A DNA stretch of 64,000 nucleotides, taken from contig NZ_BCXB01000014.1 of assembly GCF_001894885.1 (NCBI RefSeq), forward strand, positions 62,001-126,000, in the 5' to 3' direction. Within the stretch, counting starts at the first letter, position 1. Every line of letters starts with the position of its first letter. Made by a program: the position numbers and the translations under genes. Below the pieces are notes generated by a model. It searched no databases, was not told the DNA's origin, and saw only the letters and a program-made list of their open reading frames with translations. Positions 1-8,522 of the stretch are shown here, one piece after another. This DNA is from Rhodococcus marinonascens NBRC 14363 (GTDB lineage Bacteria; Actinomycetota; Actinomycetes; Mycobacteriales; Mycobacteriaceae).

Positions 1-1620
1 CGGTCGGTCCTGACGACCACCGCGTCGAGCATCCTGTCGAATGTCGTGACGGTCGCCGCGTCGCTCATCGCTATGCTGCTGCTGTCGTGGCAGTTGACAC
101 TTCTCGCAGTCGCACTACTTCCAGGCTTCGTGTATTTGCAGCGGCGGGTCGGCGCCCGGCGCCGGGTACTGGCACGCAAGACGCAGGAGTCGTTGTCGGA
201 AATGACCGCGATCACCGAGGAAGCCCTCAGCGTCTCGGGGGTGCTGCTCACGAAGGTATTCAATCAGGCAGATACTGAACTCGACCGCTACCGGGCCGAA
301 AACGCGAGGCAGACCGAACTACAGGTGCGACAGGCCATGACCGGACAGGGTTTCTTCGCTGTCGTCGGCGCCTTTATGGCAATCACCCCCGCGCTCGTCT
401 ATCTGCTGGCGGGTTACCTCATCAGCGATGGTTCCGGCCCCGTGATCTCGGCAGGCACCCTCGTTGCATTCTCGACCCTGCAGGCCAGGTTGCTGCAGCC
501 GCTGGTCTCGCTGATGCGGGTCACCCTCGACGTCCAGACGTCGATGGCGTTGTTCCGCCGCATCTTCGAGTATCTCGACCTGCAACCGGCGATCGTGGAC
601 AGCCAGGGCGCCGTAGACCTACCGGCAGACTCACCCGGACGGGTCGAGTTGGACGACGTGCACTTTGCGTACCCGCCGCCGGTACGACTGACCACAGCCG
701 ATCCCGACCCGGTGGTACTGCAAAGTCTCGGACGCGGCGGTGGAGGACTGCGCAGCGGTGGCGGAATGCGCGGCGCGGCGACCACAGCGGTCTCGGGCCT
801 CCCGACCCCCGTAGATTCCGCCGTCGAACCTGGCGAACGTCGCGGCCGTCGATGGGCTGTAGCGGGCACATCTCTGATGATCGAGCCCGGTCAGCTCGCG
901 GCCTTCGTCGGACCATCCGGTGCCGGCAAGACCTCACTGTGCTATTTGGTGCCCCGCCTGTACGAGGTGGACAGCGGCGCGGTCCGAGTCGACGGCCACG
1001 ACGTGCGCGACCTGACCATGAGCTCACTCGCCGAAGCGGTCGGGATGGTGACCCAGGACCCTTACCTGCTCCACGCTTCGGTCGCGGACAACCTGCGCTA
1101 CGCCAAGCCGGATGCGACGGATGCCGAACTGCACGACGCAGCCTCGGCCGCCAACATTCACGACCGAGTCCTCGGATTCGAAGACGGCTACGACACGCTG
1201 GTCGGCGAGCGCGGATTCCGGTTGTCCGGGGGTGAGAAGCAACGATTGGCCATCGCCCGGGTGCTGCTGAAGAACCCTCGGGTGCTGATCCTCGACGAGG
1301 CCACGTCAGCCCTCGACACCGTCTCCGAGCGTCTCGTCCAGAGGGCGCTCGCCGAGGTCATGCGTGGGCGCACCACGCTGGCCATCGCACACCGACTCTC
1401 CACCATCCAGCACGCCGATGTAATCTTCGTGATCGACGATGGCACACTGATCGAGAGCGGCACCCACGCCGAACTCCTTGCACACCGGGGACTGTACGCA
1501 CGACTCCATGCCGAGCAATTCGGTGGTGGGCAGGTGGAATGCCGCTGCACCGACGGCGTCCGATTCACCGACGGTACGGTACTGACCCAGACCTCCCCCT
1601 CCGGCCGGCGGGGGTTCTGA
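1..1620 (+). CDS. ABC exporter half-transporter, 5' truncated
   Basis: The frame is open from the first base, so the true start lies upstream; about 539 residues are visible. The first part is the end of a transmembrane exporter domain, with hydrophobic stretches at about nt 46-125 and 345-425. The nucleotide-binding domain follows: Walker A GPSGAGKT at about nt 910-933, Q-loop in MVTQDPYLL, signature LSGGEKQR, Walker B ILDEATSALD and the switch histidine in AHRLSTI. Such half-transporters work as membrane dimers that export lipids, drugs or peptides; the substrate cannot be read here. A Gly/Arg-rich insert of roughly 60 residues sits between the aromatic A-loop (HFAYP) and Walker A. The gene ends 3 nt from the convergent SDR gene. 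Confidence 0.93.
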   Translation, partial: RSVLTTTASSILSNVVTVAASLIAMLLLSWQLTLLAVALLPGFVYLQRRVGARRRVLARKTQESLSEMTAITEEALSVSGVLLTKVFNQADTELDRYRAENARQTELQVRQAMTGQGFFAVVGAFMAITPALVYLLAGYLISDGSGPVISAGTLVAFSTLQARLLQPLVSLMRVTLDVQTSMALFRRIFEYLDLQPAIVDSQGAVDLPADSPGRVELDDVHFAYPPPVRLTTADPDPVVLQSLGRGGGGLRSGGGMRGAATTAVSGLPTPVDSAVEPGERRGRRWAVAGTSLMIEPGQLAAFVGPSGAGKTSLCYLVPRLYEVDSGAVRVDGHDVRDLTMSSLAEAVGMVTQDPYLLHASVADNLRYAKPDATDAELHDAASAANIHDRVLGFEDGYDTLVGERGFRLSGGEKQRLAIARVLLKNPRVLILDEATSALDTVSERLVQRALAEVMRGRTTLAIAHRLSTIQHADVIFVIDDGTLIESGTHAELLAHRGLYARLHAEQFGGGQVECRCTDGVRFTDGTVLTQTSPSGRRGF

Positions 1621-1623
1621 GGC

Positions 1624-2463
1624 CTACAGGAACTTACTGAACTGGTCGTTGGCCTTCTGCATCACGAAGTCGTACGGGGGTGCGAACTTGCGGGCCCACC
1701 AGTAGCCGAATCGGATGTCCGGCGACGTGTAGACCATGTACCGGTCCTTCTTGATACCGGCGACGATGCAGGACGCGACCTTCTCCGGCGTGACCGCCCG
1801 CTTCTCGAAGTGGTGGATCGCCTTCTGGATGCGCGGGTCTTCTCGGTCGACCCCGGCGATCTCGATAGTTCCCACCAGCGGAGTCTTCACCGCGCCGGGA
1901 ACTACGAGACTCACGCCGATGCCGTGCCGTTTGAGATCGAACCGTAGTACCTCGGACACCCCGCGAAGCCCGAATTTGCTCGCGCTGTATGCCGCGTGCC
2001 ACGGAAGTGCCAGTAGGCCCGCCGCCGAGGACACATTGACCAGGTGGCCTCCGCGCCCCGCCCGCACCATCGGAGGCACGAAGTTCTCGATGACGTGGAT
2101 CGGGCCCATCAGGTTGACGTCCACCATCGACTTCCAGTGGCGGTGTTCGAGGTTCTCGACCGTACCCCACGCGGAGATGCCGGCGACATTCATCACGACG
2201 TCGATACTGCCGAGCTGTTCGTGGATGTCTGCTGCGAATACGGTCACCGCGTCGTAGTCGGACACGTCGAGCGCGCGAGAGAAGCTTACAATGCCGCCGC
2301 GCCTGCCCACCTCTTCTACTGTCAGCGCCAGCCCGACCTCGTTTATATCGGTGAGAAAGAGTTCGGCACCCTCCTCCGCCGCCGCCAGAGCCGTCGCATG
2401 CCCTATGCCACTAGCGGCACCAGTGATCAGGCACTTTGTGCCGTCCAGCGTCTTGATAGCCAT
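1624..2463 (-). CDS. SDR-family NAD(P)-dependent oxidoreductase
   Basis: Classical short-chain dehydrogenase of about 279 residues. It has the dinucleotide motif TGAASGIG near residue 15, the NVAG strand motif, and a catalytic Ser followed by YSASK. These enzymes oxidise or reduce alcohol/keto groups with NAD(P)(H); the substrate is not predictable. The C-terminal tail (about 60 residues beyond the Rossmann core, ending in QFSKFL) resembles mycobacterial SDRs of lipid or alcohol metabolism. I chose the ATG at 2463, which has a GGGGG stretch about 12 nt upstream; an in-frame GTG at 2487 would add eight residues. It is transcribed toward the ABC gene, with no operon partner visible. Confidence 0.9.
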   Translation of the reverse strand: MAIKTLDGTKCLITGAASGIGHATALAAAEEGAELFLTDINEVGLALTVEEVGRRGGIVSFSRALDVSDYDAVTVFAADIHEQLGSIDVVMNVAGISAWGTVENLEHRHWKSMVDVNLMGPIHVIENFVPPMVRAGRGGHLVNVSSAAGLLALPWHAAYSASKFGLRGVSEVLRFDLKRHGIGVSLVVPGAVKTPLVGTIEIAGVDREDPRIQKAIHHFEKRAVTPEKVASCIVAGIKKDRYMVYTSPDIRFGYWWARKFAPPYDFVMQKANDQFSKFL

Positions 2464-2593
2464 TGCCGTACGAGCCCCCGTCGTCACCGATTCATGTCGG
2501 CTGGAAGTCTACGCACGCGAGACGATTGCGCGCACGGGCAGTAGAGGAATATTCGTGTCCGGCAGAACAAGAAACAGCACCCACCACCACGGT

Positions 2594-2908
2594 TCACAAC
2601 CGCTGGGTCATTTCTTCCTGATAGGTACGAATCGTCCTCTCGATTTCGTTGGCATCGCTGTCCTGGCCGCGATTTCGGGCATCGTCGGCCCGCTCGTGCA
2701 GAACTCGAATCGCCTTCCGAAGCTCGGCGTCACTCATTCGGTGTATCACCTCCCAATCATCCCCGACTGCGCCGGATTTATCCAGATCCGAGGACGACGG
2801 CGGCACCTGATCCACCCAGTGCGGATCACCCTGCTTCGCAGTACTGTTCACGAAGCCCCACGAGTAGCGAGCGACCACGCCAGTTGCGATGCACAATGCG
2901 ACGCACAC
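2594..2908 (-). CDS. small membrane-anchored hypothetical protein
   Basis: Unrecognised protein of about 104 residues. The N-terminus is hydrophobic (VALCIATGVVA), followed by Trp and Phe, and looks like one membrane anchor or an uncleaved signal. The rest is polar, and the last 50 residues are rich in Glu, Arg and Ala and could form a helix or coiled coil (AELRKAIRVLHERAD). The start is uncertain: GTG at 2908 or TTG at 2926, neither with a clear ribosome-binding site. Codon use looks coding. It lies between the SDR gene and the divergent EspR-like regulator. No function is inferred. Confidence 0.55.
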   Translation of the reverse strand: MCVALCIATGVVARYSWGFVNSTAKQGDPHWVDQVPPSSSDLDKSGAVGDDWEVIHRMSDAELRKAIRVLHERADDARNRGQDSDANEIERTIRTYQEEMTQRL

Positions 2909-3030
2909 TGTTGGACTGCACCACAAGGTCGCTCGCTGGGCTTCACATGCCCTGATTACGCGGATGGCTAACTTTCAGCAATCTATTGTGAGGCCACGTC
3001 GAACCACTCAGGTCGCCAATGAAACGCGTC

Positions 3031-3056
3031 GATCGCGTTCGTCGATCGCGTTCGTC
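3031..3056. repeat. 13-bp tandem direct repeat in promoter region
   Basis: The 13-mer gatcgcgttcgtc occurs twice head to tail in the divergent intergenic region ahead of the EspR-like gene. Its role is unknown. Confidence 0.6.
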
Positions 3057-3203
3057 TTGCGAGCCTCCAGCGGAGCACAGTGTGACACTGGCGCAAGGTT
3101 CGTCAACGACACCGCCGATACTTCGAGGGATCGGCGATCGTCGTTCCAGGCATACGAACATGCAAATTGCTCAAACCTGACGACTTTCCACCATCTGTTC
3201 ACA

Positions 3204-3223
3204 AGTTATCAATTAGTTATCAA
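3204..3223 (+). promoter_or_regulatory. possible operator: repeated gttatcaa before EspR-like gene
   Basis: Two copies of gttatcaa with a short AT-rich spacer lie about 60 nt ahead of the regulator start, in an otherwise GC-rich region. AT-rich paired sites fit self-binding by an EspR-type nucleoid regulator. This is inference only. Confidence 0.3.
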
Positions 3224-3281
3224 CGTGGTATGGTGTCGGTCACGGAACGGTCGACCACGAGAGAGGACCCAGCGACTCACA

Positions 3282-3695
3282 ATGGCCGATTTTGCTGCGC
3301 GGTTGAATAGACTCTTCGAGACGGTCCATCCTCCCGGACGCAAACCGCATACAAACGCCGAGGTCGCGGCGGCACTGATCGCAGACGGGCACCAGATCTC
3401 GAAGCCTTACATTTCCCAGCTTCGTTCTGGTCAGCGCACCAACCCGTCGGACGACACGGTCGCGGCCTTCGCCCGCTTCTTCAAAGTGAAGCCCGACTAC
3501 TTCTTCAACGACATCTACGCGGCGAAGATCGACCACGATCTCGACCTTCTCTCCCGACTCCAAGGATACGAACTACGTAAGCTCTCGAGTCGCGCGTTCG
3601 ATCTGTCCGAAGAGTCTCAGGGTCTCCTCACCAGGATGGCTGAGAAACTCCGCGCCAGCGAGGGCCTACCGGAAGTTCCGCCCGACTCCCGCTGA
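3282..3695 (+). CDS. espR: EspR-like XRE/nucleoid-associated transcriptional regulator
   Basis: A 137-residue protein resembling mycobacterial EspR along its length: N-terminal FAARLNRLFETV, a helix-turn-helix with SQLRSGQRTNPSD near residues 50-65, then a dimerising helical domain with KPDYFF and the LDLLSRLQGYELRKLS region. EspR is a dimeric DNA-bridging regulator of ESX-1 and cell-wall genes; here only the family assignment is supported. I chose the ATG at 3282 because conservation begins there. The frame is open further upstream, to about 2889, but that extension reads like non-coding sequence. The direct repeats ahead of it are possible autoregulatory sites. Confidence 0.88.
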   Translation: MADFAARLNRLFETVHPPGRKPHTNAEVAAALIADGHQISKPYISQLRSGQRTNPSDDTVAAFARFFKVKPDYFFNDIYAAKIDHDLDLLSRLQGYELRKLSSRAFDLSEESQGLLTRMAEKLRASEGLPEVPPDSR

Positions 3696-3823
3696 CCTGG
3701 CATCAGGGGCTCCGCATCGTCCTGAAGACCGGTGGTCGAAGTCCCGGTCGGCATCGTGCAATGATGAGTACGTGGGGGCGTGTGCGACGCGCGAACTCGG
3801 AGCAGGTCCGTGACGTCGATGGT

Positions 3824-3844
3824 CTCGGTGCTCGGTGCTCGGTG
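3824..3844 (+). repeat. triple heptamer ctcggtg at the start of the SARP gene
   Basis: Three perfect tandem copies of ctcggtg. With two copies, GTG 3810 would read VTSMVSVLGEARV in frame into the SARP domain. With three copies it ends at TGA 3843-3845 after 11 codons. Confidence 0.9.
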
Positions 3845-6783
3845 AGGCGCGTGTATCCGGTGCGGACACCCGATCGGTCTCGATTTCGTCACGAGCGATC
3901 GCGCTGCTGGCCTATCTTGCTCTGCGCGCCGGATCCCCTCAGCCGCGCACCCACCTCGCCGCGCTCTTCTGGCCGGATTCGTCCGAGCAGCAGGCGCGGA
4001 CCAATCTCCGCCGGGAACTACACAACCTGCGCGCCCTCCCTGGTTTTGCGAGCACGGTGGCGGTACAAGGCGGATCGCTCACCTGGATCGACTCACCGGC
4101 CTGTCGGGTAGACATCCGCATCTTCCAGCTCGAACGGGACGCCGCGCTCGCCGCGAAGACCGACCCGGATACCACCGCGTTCCTCCGACACGCGGAATCA
4201 GCGATCACGGCCTACGGCGGCGACCTCATTCCCGGCAGCTACGACGACTGGATACTCGAATCCCGCGAATTCCTACGGCGGGACTGCGTCCGGTTGTGCG
4301 ATGCCGCCGCCCGAGGCTGGTGGGATGCTGACGACGCCGAGCGCGCAATCTACTACGCCCGCAAACGGATCGAACTCGAACCACTAGAAGAATCCGGGTA
4401 CCGAGCCCTCATGCGGATGGAGGCCGAGACCGGCGACCGCGCCGCAGCGATGACCGCCTACCACCGGTGCGAGGCAGCCCTCGAGCATGAACTAGGTGTC
4501 CCGCCCGACGCCACGACGAATCGGATGTTCGAGGACCTGCTCGGCAAGCGGCCGACAACGCGGGATGTCGGGTTCGTGCCCGCGTGTGGGGCAACGGTTC
4601 GCACCGAAGCAGCCGCACTCGTCGGCCGCGAATCCGAAATCGAAGCTTTGCAGAGAAGGTGGCGGGACACCGCTGAGGGACGGCCAGGCATGCTCGTGGT
4701 GTCCGGGGAGCGCGGGGTGGGCAAGACCCGACTTCTCGAGGAACTCGCAGAGACTGCGCGCCGGGAAGGCGCGGTGGTCGCGACGACGCGATGTTTCGGA
4801 CTTCCGGGGCGCGTCGCGCTGGCACCCGTAGCGGAGTGGTTGCGCAGTCCGAGCCTCCAGGTCACCTTCGGTTCGCTCGATCCCCTCTGGCACCGCGAGA
4901 TCACGCGACTGGTCCCCCGACTCGGCACGCCGGCGGGCCGGCCTTCGGACGCACCGGGTCCGCCGCTCGCCGACGTCTCCCGGGCGATGGTGGATGTCTG
5001 GCAGCGTCATCGCTTCTTCGAGGGGGTGGCGTTTCTACTCACGCTCGAACCCCGTGCGCGCGTACTCGTCGCTGCGACTGCCCGCACGGAGGAGGTGGAG
5101 TTGCGCCCAGAACTCCGTGAGTCGCTGGGGGGCCTGCGGGCAGCGGCGCTGCTGACCGAAATTCCGTTGCACCCGTTGAGCGTGCGCGGCACCGCAATGC
5201 TTGCGCAGTCCCTCGGCGGCCGGGTTCTCGCCCGCCCCGAGCAGGCCGTCCTGTACGCGGCAACCGGCGGGTACCCGATCTACGTCGTCGAGGCGGCACG
5301 GATCCTGCCCGATCCGGAGGCTAGCGGGTGCCTGCGCGCGGACGATCTGACCGAGGTACTGCAGCGCCGGATCGGGCAATGCTCGGACGCGGCCCGTGAG
5401 GTGTCGGGCCTGGCCGCGGCCCTGGGCCGGGATTTCGACCTCGACCTGCTCTGCGAGGCGAGCGATCTGGAAGTCGACCGCCTGGTGCGCGCGGTCGACG
5501 AACTGTGGCGCCGGCGGATCGTGCAGCCCCACGGCAGGCGTTACGACTTCGTGCACGATGCCCTGCGTGAGGCCGCCTACGGCTCCGTCGGACCCGCCCG
5601 TCGATGGTTACTCCACCGCAGGCTTGCCCAGGGCCTCGAACTGCTCCATGCCGGCCACACCGACGACGTCGCGACGCAACTCGCCGAGCAGTACCTCCGC
5701 GGCGGCCACCCCGACCGCGCCCTCGACTACTTCGAGCGGGCCGCCGCGACCGCGGCGAGCGTCTTCGCGCACACCGATGCACTGCGGCACTACCGGACCT
5801 GCCTGGATCTCATCTACAACCTCCCCGGCGGGACCAACCGCGACGGGCGGGAAATCGCGGTTCGGCAGGCGATGTCGGCTCCGCTCACCGCACGCTACGG
5901 CTACTCGGCGCCGGAATTGCAGACGACACTGGACCGGACGACGGAACTCGCCCAACGCCTGCATCGACCGAAAGCACTCGTCGCGAGTCTCATCGGGCTC
6001 TTTGCGGCGCACTTCGTCCAAGGGCACACCGCCCAGGCGTACCGCATAGGCCACCAAGCCCTCGCGTTGGCCGCGGTCCACGACGAGTTCGCGGGGCAGG
6101 CGCATTTCGCCGTCGCCGGATCGGCGCTCAGTCTCGGGCAGCCACAGGCCGCGATCAAGCACTTCGATCTGGCCGGCGGCCTGTTCAAGGACGAGTTCTC
6201 CTTCATCCTCGGCACCCGACTCGAAGTGCACTCCGGTGCGTGGGCATCCCACGCACACTGGCTGATCGGGGACGAAGACCGCGCCCTCACCTCTTGCGCG
6301 GACGCCCTCGGCCTGGGGCGTGCGAACGGGCATCCGTACAGTCTCGCGGTAGCGCTCGGATACGCGGCCATGCTCCATCAGTTCCGCGGCGACCGAGGCG
6401 CCGTCGCGGCGGCGGTCGGCGAACTACGTGACCTTTGCGACCAGTATCGCTTCGCGTACTACGCCGAGTGGTCGGCGATTCTCGGCGGGTGGCTCACTGG
6501 CGGCGAGACGGGGATCGCCCAGATCCGGTCGGCGCTGGCGACGCTGCGCGCGCAGCAGGCCCTCGCCCGCATGCCGTACTGGCTGTACCTGCTCGCGGAC
6601 GTCCTCCGGGACACCGGGCAGGTCGAACCTGCGTGCGCCGCTCTCGACTCAGCCCTGATCACCGCCGAACAGCACGATGACCGGTGGTGGCTACCGCAGG
6701 TGGTCGCGCTGCGGACAACCCTCGACCACGGCGTTGGCCGGGCAGGCGACAACGCGAACGGTTCGCGAACGCCAGAGTCCTAG
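3835..6783 (+). CDS. SARP (BTAD)-AAA ATPase-TPR regulator, probably damaged
   Basis: Large AfsR/SARP-type regulator of about 982 residues. It has a winged-helix/BTAD region (residues 1-245, with ALLAYLALRAG and ELEPLEESGYRALMRM), an AAA domain starting LVGRESEIEAL with Walker A GERGVGKT, and a TPR-like C-terminal half. Such proteins activate neighbouring pathway genes. Two defects show. First, the normal start, GTG 3810 with ggag 7 nt upstream, is put out of frame by a third copy of a heptamer at 3824-3844; only GTG 3835, with no ribosome-binding site, remains in frame. Second, RHRFFEGV runs straight into AFLLTLEPRARVLV, so the roughly 30-residue segment expected to carry Walker B is missing. 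The gene may be inactive, which fits the broken oxidase downstream. Confidence 0.85.
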   Translation: MLGEARVSGADTRSVSISSRAIALLAYLALRAGSPQPRTHLAALFWPDSSEQQARTNLRRELHNLRALPGFASTVAVQGGSLTWIDSPACRVDIRIFQLERDAALAAKTDPDTTAFLRHAESAITAYGGDLIPGSYDDWILESREFLRRDCVRLCDAAARGWWDADDAERAIYYARKRIELEPLEESGYRALMRMEAETGDRAAAMTAYHRCEAALEHELGVPPDATTNRMFEDLLGKRPTTRDVGFVPACGATVRTEAAALVGRESEIEALQRRWRDTAEGRPGMLVVSGERGVGKTRLLEELAETARREGAVVATTRCFGLPGRVALAPVAEWLRSPSLQVTFGSLDPLWHREITRLVPRLGTPAGRPSDAPGPPLADVSRAMVDVWQRHRFFEGVAFLLTLEPRARVLVAATARTEEVELRPELRESLGGLRAAALLTEIPLHPLSVRGTAMLAQSLGGRVLARPEQAVLYAATGGYPIYVVEAARILPDPEASGCLRADDLTEVLQRRIGQCSDAAREVSGLAAALGRDFDLDLLCEASDLEVDRLVRAVDELWRRRIVQPHGRRYDFVHDALREAAYGSVGPARRWLLHRRLAQGLELLHAGHTDDVATQLAEQYLRGGHPDRALDYFERAAATAASVFAHTDALRHYRTCLDLIYNLPGGTNRDGREIAVRQAMSAPLTARYGYSAPELQTTLDRTTELAQRLHRPKALVASLIGLFAAHFVQGHTAQAYRIGHQALALAAVHDEFAGQAHFAVAGSALSLGQPQAAIKHFDLAGGLFKDEFSFILGTRLEVHSGAWASHAHWLIGDEDRALTSCADALGLGRANGHPYSLAVALGYAAMLHQFRGDRGAVAAAVGELRDLCDQYRFAYYAEWSAILGGWLTGGETGIAQIRSALATLRAQQALARMPYWLYLLADVLRDTGQVEPACAALDSALITAEQHDDRWWLPQVVALRTTLDHGVGRAGDNANGSRTPES

Positions 6784-6905
6784 CCTTCGTGACACAGCCG
6801 AACCGATCGGCCTTCGGCCTTCGTGACACAGCCGAACCGATCGGCCTTCGGCCTTCGTGACACAGCCGAACCGATCGGCCTTCGGCCTTCGTGACACAGC
6901 CGAAC
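6784..6905 (+). repeat. 34-bp tandem direct repeat, 3.6 copies
   Basis: Three identical 34-bp units at 6784-6817, 6818-6851 and 6852-6885, plus a 20-nt partial copy at 6886-6905. The array begins directly after the TAG of the SARP gene and ends 19 nt before the oxidase start codon. Each unit holds an inner palindrome ccgatcgg flanked by ccgaa/ttcgg, so it could fold into a hairpin. There are no spacers, so it is not a CRISPR array. Confidence 0.97.
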
Positions 6906-6923
6906 AGATTGGAGGAACACACG

Positions 6924-8154
6924 ATGAGCACCACGAGCACTGTGACCGGCACCCGGCCGCCCTTCGGCGATCTCGCCGGGGTACTGCGGGGAGCGCTGAT
7001 CGAGCCGTCCGACCCCGACTACGACGGGGCCCGAGCCGTGTACAACGCCATGATCGACCGACATCCCGCCGCGATCGCGCGGTGCGCGAACGCGGCCGAC
7101 ATCGTCAGTTGTGTGCGATTCGCCCGCGATCGCGGTGTCGAACTGGCCGTGCGCGGAGGCGGCCACAACGCCGGCGGACTGGGTGTGTGGGACGACGCAC
7201 TGGTGATCGACCTCTCCGGAATGCGGAGCACGACGGTGTCGCCATCGACCAAGACTGTCCGGGCCGACGGCACCCTGGTGACCGCGGACGCACGGTCCCA
7301 CGAGGACCTCTTCTGGGCACTACGCGGCGGAGGCGGAAACTTCGGGGTGGTCACGTCCTTCACCTTCGCGTGCCACGACATCGGCGAGCACGGCTCCATC
7401 GTCGGCGGCCCTATTCTCTACGACCTCGCCGAAGTGATGCGGTGGTATCGCGAACTCCTACCCACTCTTCCGGAAGAACTCAACGGCTGGATCAGCTTGC
7501 TGACCATTCCCCCGGCCCCGCCGTTCCCGCAGTCGCTATGGGGACGCAAGGCCTGCGGCATCGTCTGGTGCTATATCGGCGCGCACAACAAGGCCGATGC
7601 GGTCCTGGCCCCGGTCCGCGAATTCGGAACACCACTGCTCGACGGACTGCGCGCGATGCCATTCACCGACCTGCAGGCAGCCTTCGATGGCCTCTATCCT
7701 GCGGGGCTGCAGTGGTACTGGCGCGCCGACTTCATGCGGGACATCTCCGACGCGGCGATCGACGTCCACCTGGAATTCGGCCGGCAACTGCCGACTGGCC
7801 ACTCGACGATGCACATGTACCCAATCGACGGCGCAGCTGCGCGCGCGAGCGAGGACGACACTGCCTTCGCCTACCGTGAGGGCGGCTGGGCCGGAGTCAT
7901 CGTGGGCGTCGACCCGGATCCCGCAAAACGCCGATCTGATCACGAACTGGGCCAAGCGATACTGGGAGGCACTGCATTCCACCACCGAGGGTGGTGCGTA
8001 CATCAACTTCCTGATGTCGGAGGGACAGGATCGGGTTCGGTCGTCCTATCTCGGCAACTATGACCGCCTCGCACAGGTGAAACGTCGCTACGATCCCGAC
8101 AATCTCTTCCACGTGAACCAGAACATCGAGCCCCAGCCGGAACCGGTGAAATGA
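6924..8154 (+). pseudogene. decayed berberine-bridge-type FAD oxidoreductase
   Basis: Starts at ATG 6924 with ggagg 9 nt upstream. The N-terminus has the FAD-attachment loop VRGGGHNAGG. Family members then carry about 65-70 residues with the Gly-rich flavin loop and second attachment cysteine; here TKTVR joins directly to ADGTLVTADA at about nt 7258-7268, an in-frame internal deletion. Near the end, a run of four A at 7925-7928, where three are expected, shifts the frame. The true C-terminus (NADLITNWAKRYW to the berberine-bridge motif YDPDNLF) is in the +1 frame and stops at 8154. The uncorrected frame stops at 8063. BBE-like oxidases next to SARP-AAA regulators are, as I recall, a common actinobacterial pair. 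The product is almost certainly non-functional. Confidence 0.85.
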
Positions 8155-8268
8155 GGCCGATCAAGACACCGGCTCGTCACGTTCCAACTCGGTCGGGCGG
8201 GCCGTGGCCGCATCCCTCGGCAGGTTCGCCTGCGCGCGGCCAGATGCGGACCCCCGCAACACGCCCGC

Positions 8269-8300
8269 CGGTGTCTCGGAAACGCGGTGTCTCGGAAACG
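8269..8300. repeat. 16-bp tandem repeat beside the tRNA terminator
   Basis: The sequence cggtgtctcggaaacg occurs twice head to tail, immediately next to the hairpin at 8301-8342. No function is apparent. Confidence 0.85.
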
Positions 8301-8342
8301 CGGCGGAGGCTCCCTCTCCAGATGAAGAGGGAGCCTCCGCCG
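8301..8342 (-). terminator. hairpin downstream of tRNA-Ala
   Basis: Perfect 17-bp inverted repeat, arms 8301-8317 and 8326-8342, with an 8-nt loop, 9 nt beyond the 3' end of the tRNA gene. There is no strong T-tract, but the position fits tRNA transcript termination or processing. Confidence 0.75.
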
Positions 8343-8351
8343 AGCGTCTGG

Positions 8352-8424
8352 TGGAGCTGAGGGGAATCGAACCCCTGACCTCTTCGATGCGAACGAAGCG
8401 CGCTACCAACTGCGCCACAGCCCC
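8352..8424 (-). tRNA. tRNA-Ala (anticodon CGC)
   Basis: A 73-nt cloverleaf on the minus strand. The acceptor stem GGGGCTG pairs with CAGCTCC with one G-U, the D-arm contains GCGCAGTTGGTAGCGC, the anticodon stem CTTCG/CGAAG encloses loop TTCGCAT with anticodon CGC reading alanine GCG, and the T-loop is GGTTCGAATCC. The discriminator base is A and no CCA is encoded. Confidence 0.96.
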
Positions 8425-8522
8425 TCGAGCGAATCCTGCGATCCGCTCGGCAAACTCTAGCAGGCCATCCGCAGACGGGCCTAATCACCTGCACCGAAGA
8501 GGCTTTCGAACGCGAAAGCCGA

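Noticed and set aside
2889-3281. An N-terminal extension of the EspR-like protein
   Set aside because: Family similarity begins at ATG 3282, and the upstream part reads like promoter sequence with repeats.
6784-6905. The 34-bp repeats as a CRISPR array
   Set aside because: The copies are directly tandem with no spacers and no cas genes are nearby.
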